A stretch of DNA of 64,000 nt from positions 124,001-188,000 of the forward strand of contig CAVXSB010000009.1 in assembly GCA_963764315.1 (NCBI GenBank), in the 5' to 3' direction. The DNA is from DATLWN01 sp963764315. GTDB lineage: Bacteria > Pseudomonadota > Zetaproteobacteria > Mariprofundales > Mariprofundaceae. How positions within the stretch are numbered: the stretch's first letter is position 1; every line of letters begins with the position of its first letter. Made by a program: the position numbers and the translations under genes. The notes under the pieces were generated by a model, which was not told where the DNA came from, did no database searches, and saw only the letters and a list, made by a program, of their open reading frames with translations. Positions 62,952-64,000 of this stretch are shown piece after piece.

Positions 62952-64000
62952 ATGCCTTGGAGTGATCCGAATCAGTCCAATAATCCCTGGGATCGCCGCC
63001 CTTCCGGGCCGGGTCAGATTCCTCCCAATCTCGATGAAGTGATTCGCCGCTTGCAGGAGCGCATCAACGGCCTGTTCGGCGGTGGCTCGGGCGGTAGCGG
63101 CGGTGCCGGAGGTTCCGGTTCCGGCTTCGGCAAGGTGCTGCTGCCCATCGGCCTGGGTGTGCTGTTGCTGCTGTGGCTGGCTTCGGGTGTGTATGTCGTC
63201 GGCGCCGACGAGCAGGCGGTGGTGCTGCGTTTCGGCCAGCACGTGGCCACCAAGGGCCCGGGCCTGAACTGGCATATGCCCTATCCGATCGAGACGGTGG
63301 AGAAGGCGCCGGTGACGCGCATCCAGCGTCTGGAGATCGGCTTCCGTCGCATGGGCGACGGCTCCTCGCGCAATGTGCCCCAGGAAGCCCAGATGCTGAC
63401 CATGGACGAGAATATCGTCGATATCTCCTTCATCGTGCAGTACCGCATCCGCGACGTCGGCGATTATCTGTTCAATATCGTGAACGGTCCGATCACCGTT
63501 CGCGATGCGGCGGAAAGCGCCATCCGCGAGGTCATCGGACGCACCAAGATCGACGATGTGCTGACCAACAAGAAGGCCGAGGTCGAGGTGGAAACGCAGA
63601 AGCTGTTGCAGGACATCCTCGACGGCTACAAGGCCGGCATCTCGGTGGCGACGGTGAAGCTGCAGAACGTGCAGCCGCCGCAACGCGTGATCAAGGACTT
63701 CAAGGACGTGGCGTCGGCCCGCGAAGACAAGGAACGTACCAAGAACGAGGCCGAGACCTATGCCAACGACATCCTGCCCAAGGCCCATGGCGATGCGGCC
63801 AAGCAGGTGCTGGATGCCGAGGGCTATGCCAAGGAGGTCGTGGCCCGGGCCATCGGTGAGTCCGACCGCTTCGTCAGCCAGCTCGCTGCCTACCGCAAGT
63901 CTCCCCTGGTGACGCGCAAGCGCCTGTACCTGGAGACCATGCAGGACGTGTTGTCCAAGGCCAACAAGGTCATCGTCGACCGCAACGTGGCGAAACGGAT
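62952..64000 (+). CDS. hflK: FtsH protease modulator HflK (partial at right edge)
   Basis: SPFH/prohibitin-type membrane protein that with HflC encloses FtsH and limits its access to substrates. The gene continues beyond the window; 349 codons are seen. N-terminal part: Pro/Gly-rich cytoplasmic segment (WSDPNQSNNPWDRR, then a Gly-Ser stretch), one membrane helix (VLLPIGLGVLLLLWLASGVYVV), and the SPFH domain (EQAVVLRFGQHV...NWHMPYPIETVEKAP; VDISFIVQYRIRDVGDYLFN; SAIREVIGRTKIDDVL). The start at ATG 62952 is preceded by GGGGG. It is divergent from lptG. HflK's partner FtsH is encoded 57 kb away in this window. Confidence 0.95.
   Translation, partial: MPWSDPNQSNNPWDRRPSGPGQIPPNLDEVIRRLQERINGLFGGGSGGSGGAGGSGSGFGKVLLPIGLGVLLLLWLASGVYVVGADEQAVVLRFGQHVATKGPGLNWHMPYPIETVEKAPVTRIQRLEIGFRRMGDGSSRNVPQEAQMLTMDENIVDISFIVQYRIRDVGDYLFNIVNGPITVRDAAESAIREVIGRTKIDDVLTNKKAEVEVETQKLLQDILDGYKAGISVATVKLQNVQPPQRVIKDFKDVASAREDKERTKNEAETYANDILPKAHGDAAKQVLDAEGYAKEVVARAIGESDRFVSQLAAYRKSPLVTRKRLYLETMQDVLSKANKVIVDRNVAKR

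Overview
The window is a GC-rich, gene-dense piece of a gammaproteobacterial chromosome. The order of its housekeeping blocks supports this: ftsH-folP-(...)-glmM, thrS-infC-rpmI-rplT-pheST, guaB-guaA, ffh next to rpsP-rimM-trmD-rplS, leuB-asd-fimV-truA, and hflK. Several genes point to a chemolithoautotrophic sulfur oxidiser. There is a fused DoxDA thiosulfate:quinone oxidoreductase, a periplasmic DsrE-like protein, a TusA/DsrE2-type pair, a four-gene 2-oxoacid:acceptor oxidoreductase operon, and Sco/PCuAC copper chaperones for a cytochrome oxidase. An Acidihalobacter- or Ectothiorhodospiraceae-like organism would fit, but that placement is inference.

Layout. 0-0.7 kb: a divergent ZnuA-type metal-binding protein runs off the left edge. 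0.9-4 kb: a large unrecognised protein overlapping tilS. 4.1-12.2 kb: ftsH-folP and glmM, normally adjacent, are separated by a 3.8-kb sulfur cassette. The cassette holds a LysR regulator and, divergently, a DsrE-like protein, an orphan solute-binding protein and DoxDA. 12.2-20.9 kb: a zinc-sensing-type diguanylate cyclase, tRNA-Val(GAC), the thrS-infC-rpmI-rplT and pheST translation blocks, and rnhB. 21.3-26.2 kb: a minus-strand acetyltransferase and a MacB/DevC-type ABC efflux operon. 26.5-35.4 kb: a run of mostly overlapping genes, mutS-glnD-patatin-small membrane protein-murU-FAD oxidoreductase-small membrane protein. 35.5-42.1 kb: tusA/dsrE2, a dicarboxylate-type symporter and the por operon. 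42.2-47.5 kb: guaBA, an FKBP-type lipoprotein and ffh. 47.5-48.1 kb: a gene-free block of palindromic repeats. 48.1-54.5 kb: GFA protein, sco/pcuAC, the rpsP-rimM-trmD-SPOUT-rplS operon, glyA and nrdR. 54.5-64 kb: leuB-asd-fimV-(EcfT-like)-truA, suhB, lptG and the start of hflK.

How the genes work together. The sulfur cassette would oxidise thiosulfate to tetrathionate and feed electrons to the quinone pool. TusA/DsrE2 would handle cytoplasmic persulfide sulfur. The por operon could assimilate CO2 into a 2-oxoacid or oxidise one. Sco/PCuAC would equip the terminal oxidase.

A caution on quality. Six conserved genes (znuA-like, dsrE2, gltD-like, porB, leuB, fimV) each read through only if one extra base is removed, and each extra base can be explained as a lengthened mononucleotide run. 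This looks more like assembly error than gene decay. Those genes are annotated across the break.
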